Part shown: positions 37,001 to 48,720 of the stretch, piece after piece
Numbering within the stretch: position 1 is the first letter of the stretch
Layout of the letters: each line of letters begins with the position of its first letter
DNA from: Anoplolepis gracilipes
Lineage: Eukaryota; Arthropoda; Insecta; Hymenoptera; Formicidae
NCBI RefSeq assembly: GCF_047496725.1
Contig: NC_132981.1
Location: forward strand, 10,714,501-10,778,500
Reading direction: 5' to 3'
Length of the DNA stretch: 64,000 nucleotides
Position numbers and translations under genes: made by a program
Notes under the pieces: generated by a model
What the model saw: the letters and a program-made list of their open reading frames with translations, nothing else
Database searches by the model: none
What the model was told of the DNA's origin: nothing

Positions 37001-37589
37001 CTGCTCTATATCACTGATCCGTGACACGGAAAGCCCCGATTAAGAAGTAATAGATGCGAAACTATTTCCTAAGTTTCCCCGCAATCCATCTCATTACGTC
37101 CAATGACGGTGGGTATCCAATATCAGTCTCTGTGTTCATCCAAGTTTAATCGTAGCGATTACATTCGGCTTTGAATCCCCGTGCGGATATTACAGCGAAT
37201 TACGAAGCAGCTGAACAGATGTACGCTTGCGAAAACGTACTGTAAATATGTGCAATATCATCTTGATAAGGATTAAATACGTACTTCTGACATATGATGG
37301 TTATTTCCATTAACATCACAAAATGTGGATAAAACTATGGAAAATTCTCGAGAATCAAGTTTGTAGGTAGCGAATATTAATAATCATAATGGCATATGTA
37401 TTATTTCAAGTAATACACTTTCTAAGATGTGTTGAAAAATGTATTGTTAATAATACTATATGATTGCGTCATTATAATATATTTTTATAATATATTAAAT
37501 TTTTTTTTCCTTGATATATTACACCAAATTTTTTTAAGGCTTACGCAAATAAATCCACTTCTCTGAGATAAAAGACGATGGTTATATAT
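37001..37589. other. Mixed stretch with A+T palindrome
   Basis: ATTATAATATA and its complement lie back to back at about 37472-37498. No gene seen. Confidence 0.5.
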
Positions 37590-37615
37590 AAAAAAAAAAA
37601 AAAAAAAAAAAAAAA
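37590..37615. repeat. Poly-A run
   Basis: Twenty-six A residues. Confidence 0.95.
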
Positions 37616-38140
37616 TGAAGCTAATAAGCACGAAATTCTTGTAAAAAATAAATTAATGCGTATCTCATCCGAGAAGAATATCAGCCGTACTTGGAGATAT
37701 GTTATCATCTCTGTAACGATATGGCCAAATGGTGCTCGATCGTAATAATCTCTGTGCAATGTGCAATAACTAGATTTTACGATCCTCTTGTATTGCAACG
37801 TTCGCGTTAACTATCTCGCCAAAGTGTTAGACGGGAATGGTGGGTATGCAAAGATGGTACAGCGAAGGCAAGGGAGGAAATTGCTTGTTCCACGACGGCA
37901 ATCTCTGCTCTTAATTTATTGACCGTCAAGTATATCCTCTATCTTATATACAAGAGAAAAAGATACGACGCGTTAAGTTACTCAATAGCGATGAACAAGA
38001 AGTGCAAGAACGTGTTGCAAAACGTAAAAGTAAAATAATTTAATTAATTTAATTAAAAAACATTAAAACGTCGAGTTTACAATCGAATTTAAGTAATGGT
38101 TATATAAACAGATAATTCCTAAGGGAAATAGACTGATATA

Positions 38141-38199
38141 GTTAGACACTGTGGTGTCTGACATATTTTTTCTTTTTTTTTTTTTTTTTTTTTTTTTTT
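38141..38199 (+). repeat. Hairpin followed by a long T-run
   Basis: GTTAGACAC (38141-38149) pairs with GTGTCTGAC (38154-38162) around the loop TGTG with one G-U-type position. Ten bases on, a run of 27 T (38173-38199) begins. A stem followed by T resembles a transcription terminator, but no RNA gene is seen upstream. Confidence 0.6.
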
Positions 38200-39390
38200 C
38201 AACGAAAATTTAATATTCGATGAATCAGCCCGCGGCCGCTATACATTCCAACGTAAAATTGCCAATATCCAAAATAAAGTTTCCCGTAAACAAACTCTAC
38301 ACTGCGTAAAGGGCGATGCAAATTCTTTGTATATGCAGTTTAGATGTGCATTCGAAAAATTATTTTACAATTTTTTTCTGATACAATGGCAGGAACTGCT
38401 ACATTGTATAAATCCAAAATTATAGTTTTCCGATAACTGGGACACTAGTAGTCTAAAAAATAAATCTTTTTTTTTTTATAATGCAATAAAAATTATGTTT
38501 TGCAATAATAATTCAATGCCGATTTGGAAAAAGTTTAGTTAGTTCAGAGATTAATTAATTTAAGAAATAATTTAGGAAATAATAATAATAAAATTAACTG
38601 ATTCAAGGAATACAGCAATACGAACAATAAGTTTCATTAAAAAACGAATCCTAATAAATCAGTGTAATATTAAAGTAATTTTATAGACGATAATTATCGC
38701 AAAATTTAGTGTATAATTGCGTTAATTTGGTTAATATAAAAAAAAATCTATCTTGTTATACACGAATGTGATATTTTTTCTTAATTGTTGAGTCGATGGA
38801 AAAAAATTTCCTATTCCCTATTCCCTATTCCGCTGTTAACTTCTGCGTTATTCCGTCGCTCGCATACGTCACATCAAAACGTCGATGTCGAAATATGGGT
38901 TGCACCAGAGCAATCAGAATTGAACGATGCTTTTGGGAAACGATGGGCGGGCAAGCGCTGGATCGAGCTGTATTTTGGCGACTCGCCGCCATTCGTCGAC
39001 TTTTCGTTTTTGCGTCGAGTGTCGCTGGTAGATCCGAATGTTGCCATTGAATGAGAAGAAAATAGCATTCGTGATGCACGAATCTGAAGTCTTACTTTTT
39101 CATCTTTAGTCATAATGGCGCGTCTTCTTCATCACATCATCCATTTTCTGTCAGACTAGCAATCCATAATATTCGAATTAAAATTGCATTTCAGCTTGAC
39201 ATTTAAATATATTTACACGCGTTTCTTAAATAATCACTAACAGATATAAATTAAATAGTTGAAAAATTTGCAATATTTATTATTCATATTTGTATATGAT
39301 CGGATTAATTGTCGAAGTTAAAGTTGATTATTAATGATTATATTCTTTCGATATGTATGATGAAGCTTAAATTAATATGATTTTTGTAGC
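38200..39390. other. Mixed stretch with a heptamer repeat
   Basis: At 38810-38831 the heptamer TTCCCTA occurs about three times. The moderately C+G-rich segment 38832-39110 carries four overlapping 79-89 codon frames on both strands with no recognised product. Confidence 0.4.
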
Positions 39391-41421
39391 TCATTGACTT
39401 TGATATTTCGCATCGTATACGTATCGAATCGGTCGAAACAGCAAAATTGCGATTTTATAGTCCATCAAAGCTCGATCTCGCACATCGCAGCCGTAGATTT
39501 CGAAATTCAGATTCGTTCGGCGATGAAACCAAAATCTATACCTTGACACATGTACCCATTTGACACAAGCCCATTTGCTTGAAACGCGAAGAGGTTTCAA
39601 GCCTCTTTGATACGCTTATGTGCTCTGTCTCTCTGTCTCTTTCTTGTTTTCTTCGTTTTCTTACTTCCTCTCACCCTGTATTTTTTCTCTTTTATTATTT
39701 TTTCCACCCATCTTCCTTCTCCATCTCTTCATCCACCCGTTATTCGCTGACATGGCGAATTCATTTTTGTCGCCTCACTTTTATCATCGAATCCTTCCCG
39801 TAGCCAGCTTGTCGGGCGTCAAATTCAACCTCGTCGCCATACGCGGAAGGAAGCTCACTTCGCTCTCGGGAAACAGCGTCGAAAAACGATTATAGCGAGA
39901 TTAACAATAAGGATATAACGGCGCGTCGTCGATCGATACACTCGTCCGCGGAAATGGTTTTCATCGGTTGACCTGGATTTTCCCGATGTGCGATGTTTGA
40001 TGTCCACATCGAAACTTACATGATGATAAATAACGCATTTTGTTTCATTTTAAAGAGGGCTAACCTGTGATCTAATTTCTTTCTCGTATTGTGTTTGCAA
40101 GCGCAATCGTATTTCAATTGATCAATTACTTTCACATTATATATTGTAGTTATTATTGTCAACAAAAGAGATGCGTTGCATTGATTAAGAAGCAGTATTT
40201 TATTGAATTACAACCGTGATAATAGTAATTTATTTTTTTCGTAATGCAAATAGGTATATAATAACATTTAACATATATAAAAGATTAAAAATTAATTATA
40301 TTGCATTTATTTCAATTTATTTTCTTTTCTTTGTTGTCTAAAAAAATATTTTCTTCAATATAAGATATTATATATAAATTTTTTTTGCATGTATTTCAAA
40401 GCACAAAAATTAAATATAAAATCATTATCTGTTTCTATGAATTATATAAATAATTTCACTAATTTCTAAAAAGATTGTTTCTTAACATGAATATTTCAAT
40501 TCTTTACGTACACATTTCAATTTTCAAACTTTACATAAGCTAGAGGAAACTTGCTAAGGAAATATATGTATAGAGAAATATATGCATAGATATTTTAAAT
40601 TCGGTTTTACATTAACATTTTGCCTATGAAATTATTATTCATAAATTAATGTAACCATCTATAATAAACGTACAGCTAGTTTTAGCAAGTGACATAAGCG
40701 GATCAGCAAAAAGCCGGCGGCTTTCCATAAACGGCATCTTGCTTCTCTGCTCTTTTGTTGTCTCCTAAATCCTTAAAGGTCTCTCAAATCTCAAATCATT
40801 CTGTAAGATCGATCGATCGTGGCAGTCGGGCGCGAGGATTCATTTCGTGGCCAGACAGAAATGCAACACCCCTTTTCGTATTCCCACGGAAGAAGCCATT
40901 GGACGTTCGTTCAGCCGTAAATCGTTCCTCGACCTCGATTCCCTCGTAATTACTGGTTCCTCCAGGCTCCATTATATTAAACCCCGGCGTGTCACGGTGT
41001 GTCGAGCACTGTCGAGATTCCCGGTTAGTGTTTAGTACGTTACCGGCGAATCCTGATTTAAATTGTATTACTGGCTTGCTTTCCATCGCGCAAATGCAAT
41101 ACTAATGACTTCAGTGCAGATAATTAGCACACCAGAAAGGCGCGCGTAATATCGTAAGAAAATAAGTCGCGCGTAAATCTTCGTTTTCTGACTTTGTTCC
41201 TGCCAGTCGTCTATACCATCGTTTTGCACCGCCTGTCTGCAATATAATTTCGGCTTTCTCCTTCCTAGAAATGTATACCTTTATTTGTCCAAATTAATTT
41301 TTATCGCAACGTATTATTTTTCGTGCTTTTGCAATCTTGCAGCTTTAACGATACGTGTGTATATGCCGTAAAAAAGGAACACAACAATGTGACGCTATTC
41401 TTTATTTCCTATTGCTTACAG
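39391..41421. other. Alternating C+G-richer and A+T-rich stretch
   Basis: 39400-39960 is CT-rich and CpG-containing with overlapping frames; 39990-40680 is A+T-rich; 40700-41100 is C+G-richer with frames on both strands. No protein recognised. Confidence 0.4.
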
Positions 41422-41516
41422 GAGGAGCTTTAGAAAGTCCGATGCACGAAACCGATTCGAGTGTTCCTGATTTAATGCCGTCGACTAATCCCAAATCGGC
41501 GACTCTCAAGCTCTGA
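41422..41516 (+). CDS. Candidate terminal exon, product unknown
   Basis: A strong acceptor (TTATTTCCTATTGCTTACAG) ends at 41421. After two bases, 30 codons run to TGA at 41514-41516, translating as GALESPMHETDSSVPDLM and onward to ATLKL at the end. The hydrophilic Ser/Pro/Asp-rich sequence would suit a protein tail. The preceding exon would have to end after the first codon position; none was found. A donor-like GAG|GTACGT at 41563 offers an alternative in which this is an untranslated exon. Confidence 0.17.
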
Positions 41517-42329
41517 GATCTCACGCCAGACGACGATAAAGCAAGCTACTTAATCCGCCGAGGTACGTAAGATTTATGGTTCACGGGTTGGTGAAATCAA
41601 CCGGATACACCGAGAATATCCTTAAGCTTAATCGGCTCTGCATGTACGAGAGCAGCATAAGATTTGAAATATATGTCCGCTTTTTGCAAGGAGAAATATA
41701 GATAAATAGGTTGTCCAATCGACTGAAATTGATGTCAATATCGTATTGAATCGATGTATCTTGTATCTCCAAGTAAATATAATCACGCAATTTTTGTAAT
41801 TTTATTGATTACAAATAATATTTACAAAGGTAATATTGTTTGTAATCGGTTGATTTTCATGTGCTATTGACTTCATTGTTTATACTTAAAACATATGATA
41901 TAAAAAATGTAGTACGGTATAAGTTTAATACAGCAATTTCTAGTTTCCTGATATCTCAATTTATTTTTTTTTTTTTTTTTTCAATCTTATTAAAAAAGAT
42001 TACGAGAATCATTTGAAAGGAAATATGCAACAAAATAATTTAAATTTTTTTTGAATATACAAATATATATAATATTTAGAATGGTGCGAATAATTCTTAT
42101 TCTTTTAATAGCAGTAAAACTTTTTCCACGCGATCAAATACAAATTGACAATACGGAATTAGCAATTGCAAATACGGGGAAAAAGGTGCCCTACGCGATA
42201 ATCTTACTATCGGACTACTCATGGAGAATAAACGCATTTTTGGAAACAGGACATCCATCAATCCGAGAGTATCACTGACGTTTAAATCGGCGCACCGTTA
42301 GCTTAATCCGGAGCAAACAATATTACTTA
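41517..42329. other. A+T-rich stretch with T-run
   Basis: A T-run lies at 41964-41981. A 75-codon plus frame (42051-42278, begins MNIQIYIIFRMVRIILILLI) has a hydrophobic start but no further support. Confidence 0.4.
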
Positions 42330-43260
42330 TTATCTTAATGTACAAGTGATTTCTCCGATCGATAACCTGTCGGACGCATAACTCTCAGAGGAAATCCCAG
42401 AAGCGACACACGTCCAACCAGACGCCACGCCGAAGTGACCCAGTCGCGCCCAGACCCCGTCCACTTTTCTTCTACATTTTTGCCAGCTGACGACCGTTTC
42501 TCGGCTATCCCTCCGGGAGATACACCGCGCGGCTTCGGTTCCCGTTAAATGTGTAACCCGCACTTCAAGGGGACGGCGCCGAGAGTGATAGATGATGCAA
42601 AGAACGGAAGAAAGGATATATAAAGGATAGGAAGGAAGGAAGGAATAAAGTCGGACACGAAAAGGGCGCGAGACGGAGGGGTGTAGCAGGCGGATGGCGA
42701 GATGGGAGAAAAAAGGCGACGATGCGAAATGTTCGCGGCATCTTATGCGCGAAGGCCTACCGTCCATTATTTACGTCGTTTGCGAGGGAGTCCGGGAGGT
42801 CCAAGCAAATCGTCGAGTCAAACTGTGTCTACGGCGGTCTGAAATACGGTCGAGATTCGGAAAAGCGGCAAGCGGCTTCATTTTTCTGTCGTTTGTTTTC
42901 AACGTCAGTGCCAACGTGTGTGCATGTGTGTGTGTGTGTGTGTGTGTGGGGGGGGGGGGGTGGTGCTTCGCTTCTCTACTTCGTCGGATAAAAGAGAAAA
43001 AAGGAAAAAGTGCGCTTCTCTCTTCACCCTTTGTTCGACTAGATTTTTACAAAAGGAGGGAAAGATGTCTCGTGTGCTCTTCAAGCCTCCCAGTACTCTG
43101 TTCGAACATGTACTATCATTCTCGAGTATCTTTGTTGCGACAAGGAACCAGCTACGACACACTGAAATAACGATTTCCGACGAGCATGTATTTCCACCTG
43201 AAGTACTCGCCGAAGATTATTCAACTATTCGATATCGACGGCAAGAATTTATGTAACTTT
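42330..43260. other. C+G-rich island with overlapping frames
   Basis: Frames of 145 (minus), 158, 112 and 89 (plus) codons overlap here. They run through the GT/G repeat or have skewed Ser/Arg composition, so none is credible on its own. GGAAGGAAGGAAGG lies near 42631-42644. Confidence 0.4.
42916..42960. repeat. (GT)n followed by a G-run
   Basis: An imperfect GT run to 42948 passes into 13 consecutive G. The G-run could be an assembly weak point. Confidence 0.93.
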
Positions 43261-44022
43261 TTTATGATTTGTTTATTTTACATAATTTGACGTTTATCCA
43301 TTTTAATTCTGTCTTTCGCACAATTTATAATTGATAATTGTTAACTTTAATTTGTAAATTCGTAAATTATTATGAAAATTGAAATTGAGAAATAATTTTT
43401 AATACTTGATGAGAGTAAAAAATGTTAAAATCGTCAATTAATATTTCTCGGTTATTAAAAAGTTATCAAAGACATTTAAGATGATATAAGCGACATAATA
43501 AAATATTATTTTACAACAAAACTTGATCGGCATAATTTGCATGCGACATGCGTATATCGAGTTCATTAGTCTTCCGAGAAATATATGCAAAGTCCTTTTA
43601 TTTTTCTAGATATATATCAGAATCATGACACCTGACACCTCGCGCGTTTGCTCGTTAATCTCATCTCGTCTCCTCTTTCCGCTCATCTATCAAACATTCG
43701 TTTTTCCTTTCCGTCATCGTGAGTCCGTCGTGACGATTGTCTTAAACCAAGAGTTAACTGTCATTATCCGTCTTTTCTAAAAGCAGATATAATTTTACCA
43801 TTGTTAGTCTAATTTTATTCTACTGGGAACACTAGCTCTCATGCCTGGCTGGCATTAAGTCCGGTGTCGTATAACGTACAAAAAGGTTTTGCAATTAATC
43901 TACCGTTGCATTCCCGAATCTCGTTGTCGGTAGTTTCGCACAGATATACAGGCGTGCGTTCACGTAAAGCGGTTTCGTCTCCTCGGGAATACCTTACGCC
44001 AGCATAAGCGAACAAACGGTAG
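43261..44022. other. A+T-rich then mixed stretch
   Basis: No supportable gene. C+G content rises from about 43620. Confidence 0.5.
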
Positions 44023-44035
44023 AAGAGAAAGAGAG

Positions 44036-44083
<48 letters not shown>
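44023..44083. repeat. (GA)n microsatellite
   Basis: About 60 bp of GA with a few interruptions. Confidence 0.94.
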
Positions 44084-44560
44084 TCCCGAGTAATTCCAGC
44101 CGGAACGTTAGCTCCGTGGATGGAGGCGGGGTCATCTCGTGTTACGTCTTCGCTTCTCTAGCACGGGCCATGGGGAGAAACGCGGATGGCTCGTGGAAAA
44201 GTGGAAAGGAATTCTGTCGGGTGCGAGGAGAGGAATTCTCATGTGGCTTGTAGGTTGCGACGCCGGCTCCTTACGGGGCTATAAGGTGCGCCGTGTACAC
44301 GCGCGACGGTCCCCTTAGAGATTTTACACGCTCTTTTCTCGAGACAGTCCACATGGATAGACGGACGGACGGACAGCATAGAGACGCGTGGGTACATCGC
44401 GTATATACGTATAAGGTGTTACACACGCACGTGCTCGACTCGTCCATTTATATTCGCTTTCTTTCGTTGCTGCTTTCGTGGGCACAGGAGAATTCACATT
44501 TGGAATATTCCGCTATTTTCTATATCTATTATTGCATCTCAAGACGAAACGTTTAGATGT
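44084..44560. other. C+G-rich patch
   Basis: CpG-rich with GACGGACGGACGG near 44364. An 87-codon plus frame at 44293-44556 has no recognisable feature. Confidence 0.35.
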
Positions 44561-45229
44561 TTTATTATTATAAAGAGTTACAGAAATTTTGAAATGTAAT
44601 GAAAAGTATATATAGCATATCTTTTAGCAGATATAACCATTTTTTTTTTTTTTTTACACAAGAAGAATTTCTTAGAACTTTGTATCTTTTATAATGTATG
44701 GCTGTCTCTTTTCATACTACTTATATTTAATATTACAAGAAAAAATTGCATGCAATAATAAAATAGCATCAAAGAAATATTTTTACACGGAATCTTTCAA
44801 CATCCAATATGCTACCATCTTGCCGTATCGATTTTAATCTTTTTAACTGAACGTCTTCAAGAGAGCGAGAACGTCTCGTTCCTATCTAGCACAAAGGCAA
44901 CCAATTATGTCCGGAACATCTCCTAGAAGAAGATTCGCCAGGCAGGCAATTATTGGTGTGTCTACCGAAAGAAGAGAACCCCTCCTTCTCCTGCCAGGTA
45001 CTTTTGTGCACTTCATTGGCCAATGTTCGCTTCGATTCGCAAGACAATAAGCTGCCTTTCAAGAAATGCATGCAGATAATAATATCACTGTAGTGGTAAA
45101 TGAATTGTCCTCGACAATAAAATAATATTTTTCTGAATTAACTTCTCGTAAGATTTACATGCAAAAGTGTTTTCTAAACAATATTTGCAAAATTTTAAAT
45201 TGGAAAAAGTCATGATTAAAAGAAATTAA
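44561..45229. other. A+T-rich stretch with T-run
   Basis: A T-run lies at 44641-44655. Nothing else is seen. Confidence 0.5.
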
Positions 45230-45246
45230 GAAAGAAAGAAAGAAGA

Positions 45247-45316
<70 letters not shown>
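45230..45316. repeat. (AAAG)n(GA)n compound microsatellite
   Basis: AAAG/AAG units to 45249 then a 67-bp GA run, the longest GA tract in the window. Confidence 0.96.
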
Positions 45317-45319
<3 letters not shown>

Positions 45320-46738
45320 TTATATTAATATATACAAATTAAATTGTGTGTGATATTAAATCATATAAATCATAAATTATAAATAATACTTTTTAAGGTT
45401 TTAATATGACAACATACGTGATGTCCAATATCACTGAGCCACTACTCGAACTTCGTCACGCTAATCCGTACGATCTGTGGGTTAATCTCGTTTAGAAACT
45501 CACCTCGACATTTTATACGATCCTTCCAGCTAGCAAAGTATAACGAGATTACGATATCCAATTACTTCAGCAGCAGCGGTAGCAGGAGCTACAAAATTTC
45601 ACGTCGTTCATCGCGGGTGTAAAAGGGGTGGACGGTATCCGTGAAATTGAAAAATTGCAAAGGCAACAATATGTTTCGTGCGAACAATGCGGAGCAAAAA
45701 AAAAACTATTCGACAAAGTATGACATAGTATCGACCACGTTAAAATTGTTTAAATACAACTTTGTTCTACGTTAAAGAAATATATCTCGTTTACACTGTG
45801 TATATACTACGCGTACAATTACAACTACATGTGTAATTTAATGATAAAATAAGAATTAAAACCGTATTGCAGTAACATCTTTATTTGTCGGACAAATATG
45901 TCTTATAGTTCAGAAATATTCTAAATTAGTATTGAGTTTACAAACAAATTAAACGTTAATAACAAATAAAATTTTATATTTTATAGAAAAAAAGAGTATA
46001 TGTATATCTTTATCTTTATTAAATATTTATTTGTTAATATATATTTCAATAGGAATTTGCAACAAATTTTGCATAAATTATTTATTAAATCATATAGGGA
46101 TGATAATTATTGAATATTATATACTTTAATTGTAAAATGTAAATTGTTTAGATATAAATGTGAGTAATAATTTGTACAACTTTAATAACTTGATATTTAT
46201 ATTTACTTGCAAAAGCAGATAATTTTCTGCAATATGACATCTCTCATTAAATTTTTATCTTTTAAAGAGTTAGCATATTTCTCTTCTTTTATTATTATTT
46301 TTTCGTGTGTCGTAGAGATAAGATAAAATACTTATATGTGTTGTGAAATTTCTGTTTTAGTTTTCACCGGGACTGTATTATTTTATAGCAGCTATTAATC
46401 GGTTGGTGACACCATAATAAGCGGTACATCGTCGAGCATTGTTTCACCTATTATGGAAACCTGTATTTATGTCAGCAAGTCAGCGAGAAACAAGAAGCAA
46501 ATTTATATCGCCGCTCTTCGTGGATTCTAGGCGAACGAGACTTCCAAAAAGGAACGAACGAAAGGACACGAGAAAGAAGCAGATACCGACATGTTATTTG
46601 CGCCAACAATTGTCTGTATACGGTCACTACACACGTGTGGTATTGCAAGCGGTAAAACGGAGGAAAAATGAGGTCGGATAGTGGTAATATGCGTGAAGCT
46701 GGACTAAAATGGGGGCTTGATGAGAGAACTTGGCTTAG
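45317..46738. other. Mixed and A+T-rich stretch
   Basis: A strong minus-strand donor (GAG|GTGAGT) lies at 45502-45501 behind an AAAATG start-like context, but the reading between is only two codons, so no exon is called. A C+G-richer patch starts at 46400 with overlapping frames on both strands. Confidence 0.4.
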
Positions 46739-46834
46739 AAGTATAGCGAGTACGGTCAACGAAGCGTACAGGTCACCCAAAGTAAATTTAAGTTTAAAGC
46801 TGCGAAAGTTACGGCACTTGATGAGAACATAAAG
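46739..46834 (+). CDS. Candidate internal exon, phase 0-0
   Basis: An acceptor (AACTTGGCTTAG) ends at 46738, with a CTAAAA branch-like word about 30 bp before it, and a strong donor (AAG|GTAAGC) begins at 46835. The 96 bases between are exactly 32 open codons, including GQRSVQVTQSKFKFKAAK and ending LDENIK; the other frames contain stops. Codon-position G+C is about 47, 31 and 44%. No family is recognised and the pyrimidine tract is poor. Confidence 0.17.
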
Positions 46835-47687
46835 GTAAGCTGAGGAGAGGTCGAAGAAGAGAATGCAGGGAAAGACTAAAGGTCAAGTTAGGCAGAAGTT
46901 AGGGGTGGATTTCATGCGAGTTCGACGACGGCAGACCACATTTTTCTAAGTTAATTATTGGAACGAGGACGACATAAGGGTCGAGGAAGTTTGTCCCATC
47001 AACCGCCGGCTCCCGAAACTTTTGAATCAGTCCTCCGGTTTGTACGGAGGATCTCATCTTTGTGGTACGATCGCGAGTATTTCCCATCGCTTCTCCTCTC
47101 CATTAAATGCTTTCCTTTGAAACGGAGAAACGAGAGAAGTTTTCCCTTTGTCGAATTATACGCGAGCACCTCTTCTCTTAACATGACTACGACACTTTAG
47201 TACTACTTCTTCCTTTCTTTCCCTATCTTTTCGCACCATACAAAAACTTTATATAAACGCGGTACAAATAAATTGAAAATAGAAGATACATATAAGTCTA
47301 TCTGTCATGTTATATTGTATTAAGGGTATCGTGCATGATTTTTTTTGCCCTTAAATATAAAGTTGCATCAATATTGTTGCCTTTGCTCTTTCGAAGCAAA
47401 TCGCACAGAAAATAGAAATCAATATGTTATCATTTTTCACATTTTTCTTGAATCGTGGGTATTAATATTTTGCTTATAATTCTTTTTCAAATGAAATCTA
47501 CAGTTCGATACATGGATTTTAATAAATGGACTTGTACAATTTCCTAAAAGAGATATCGAATACCGCGATCGGATCGTTTAGGCTGACAAAATTTACAGAT
47601 ACGATCTGACTCATCTCGATTTAATTCAGTTTGGAAAAAAAAGTCTCGACTGTGATCCATATCTCTATAAACTTTTTATAACGATTT
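46835..47687. other. Purine-rich then mixed stretch
   Basis: 46840-46900 is G/A-rich. 46900-47210 is moderately C+G-rich with overlapping frames. Nothing recognised. Confidence 0.45.
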
Positions 47688-47730
47688 CCCCTCCCCCCCC
47701 CCCTCTCTCTCACTCTCTCTTTCTCTTTCT
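47688..47730. repeat. C-run and (CT)n
   Basis: Eleven C followed by CT and CTTT units. Confidence 0.9.
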
Positions 47731-48540
47731 GTCGATTCTCAAACAATCTGTCATCGTAATTATTTCTATAGTCTACATATTCTACTTTATCATTAAATTA
47801 TTATTACTATCATGTAATACATTTTTACATTTTTATACATGTACAATATAGTGTGTATATTATCTTTTTGTCAGTTTATATTTTTGTATATTATACAATT
47901 TCTGTAGTTGTTAACATGAATATCTCGTTGTTTTTATATCTTTGATGTGTATTTTATATTGTTTTCTTATACTCTCTCTCTCTCTTTCTCTGCTAGTATA
48001 TATATATATTCGACGTATGTTTTATTATCGAAACGTATAGTGTGATCCATCGCGAAGTTTGAATCCCTCGGCAGAAAGCATATCCGATAGACGTGACATC
48101 CTACAGATAAACTCGACGAGTGGGATTTTCACGAAGCAGATTTCGAGATTGCTTTGTATATTCGATAACATGCGTCGTCTTGATAGGTTCATGTCTGTGC
48201 TAGCGTGATGTTTCTCGAATGTATCCAAAGAAAAATAATGTAACTCAGATGCGACTGTAACGGGCTCGCTCTCTCTCGCTTTACTTGCTATTCGAAATTT
48301 TGTAAGTAAATGCAAATACCTATACCATGCCATGTAAATACTTATACGCATGTAAAATGTACCTATACCAACAAAGGAGTCTCCCTTGGATCTTGTTATT
48401 CCCTCGTAGCTTTAAATGCGCTTACATTATTGCGCACCGAATTCCACCGAGATACGAACGATGCGCCGGCATATTCAATTATTTCGACCGTCGCCGTTTA
48501 TTTCGCGCAATTATTCGCATAATTTAAGCGACCTTGAGTT
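47731..48540. other. A+T-rich then mixed stretch
   Basis: A CT run near 47972-47990 and a TA run near 47997-48008. From 48030 to 48530 overlapping frames on both strands (108 codons minus) are unrecognised. Confidence 0.45.
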
Positions 48541-48720
48541 GTAATTTTCATCAGTCGGGCGCCCACACACATTGTCTATTTCGCCATCAATCCTTACCGA
48601 ATCCTTACCGATTGCACGGACAATGACAGTTTATCGCTGTCATTTTTCCCGACAATAAATTTTGCTGGCCAGCATTTATCGATATGTCAGAGCGACATAG
48701 TTGTTGACAAGTTTTTCTTT
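48541..48720. promoter_or_regulatory. Possible conserved regulatory block with a perfect hairpin
   Basis: AATGACAG (48622-48629) and CTGTCATT (48637-48644) form a perfect 8-bp stem with a 7-base loop. ATCCTTACCGA is repeated directly before it (about 48590-48611), and TGCTGGCCAGCA follows near 48663. Complex non-repetitive sequence without an open frame; the function is a guess. Confidence 0.12.

Noticed and set aside
42330..43170. 145- and 158-codon frames on opposite strands
   Set aside because: They overlap and run through GT/G simple repeats or skewed sequence; no domain.
45501..45512. GAG|GTGAGT minus-strand donor just after an AAAATG start-like word
   Set aside because: It would leave a two-codon exon with no supported partner.
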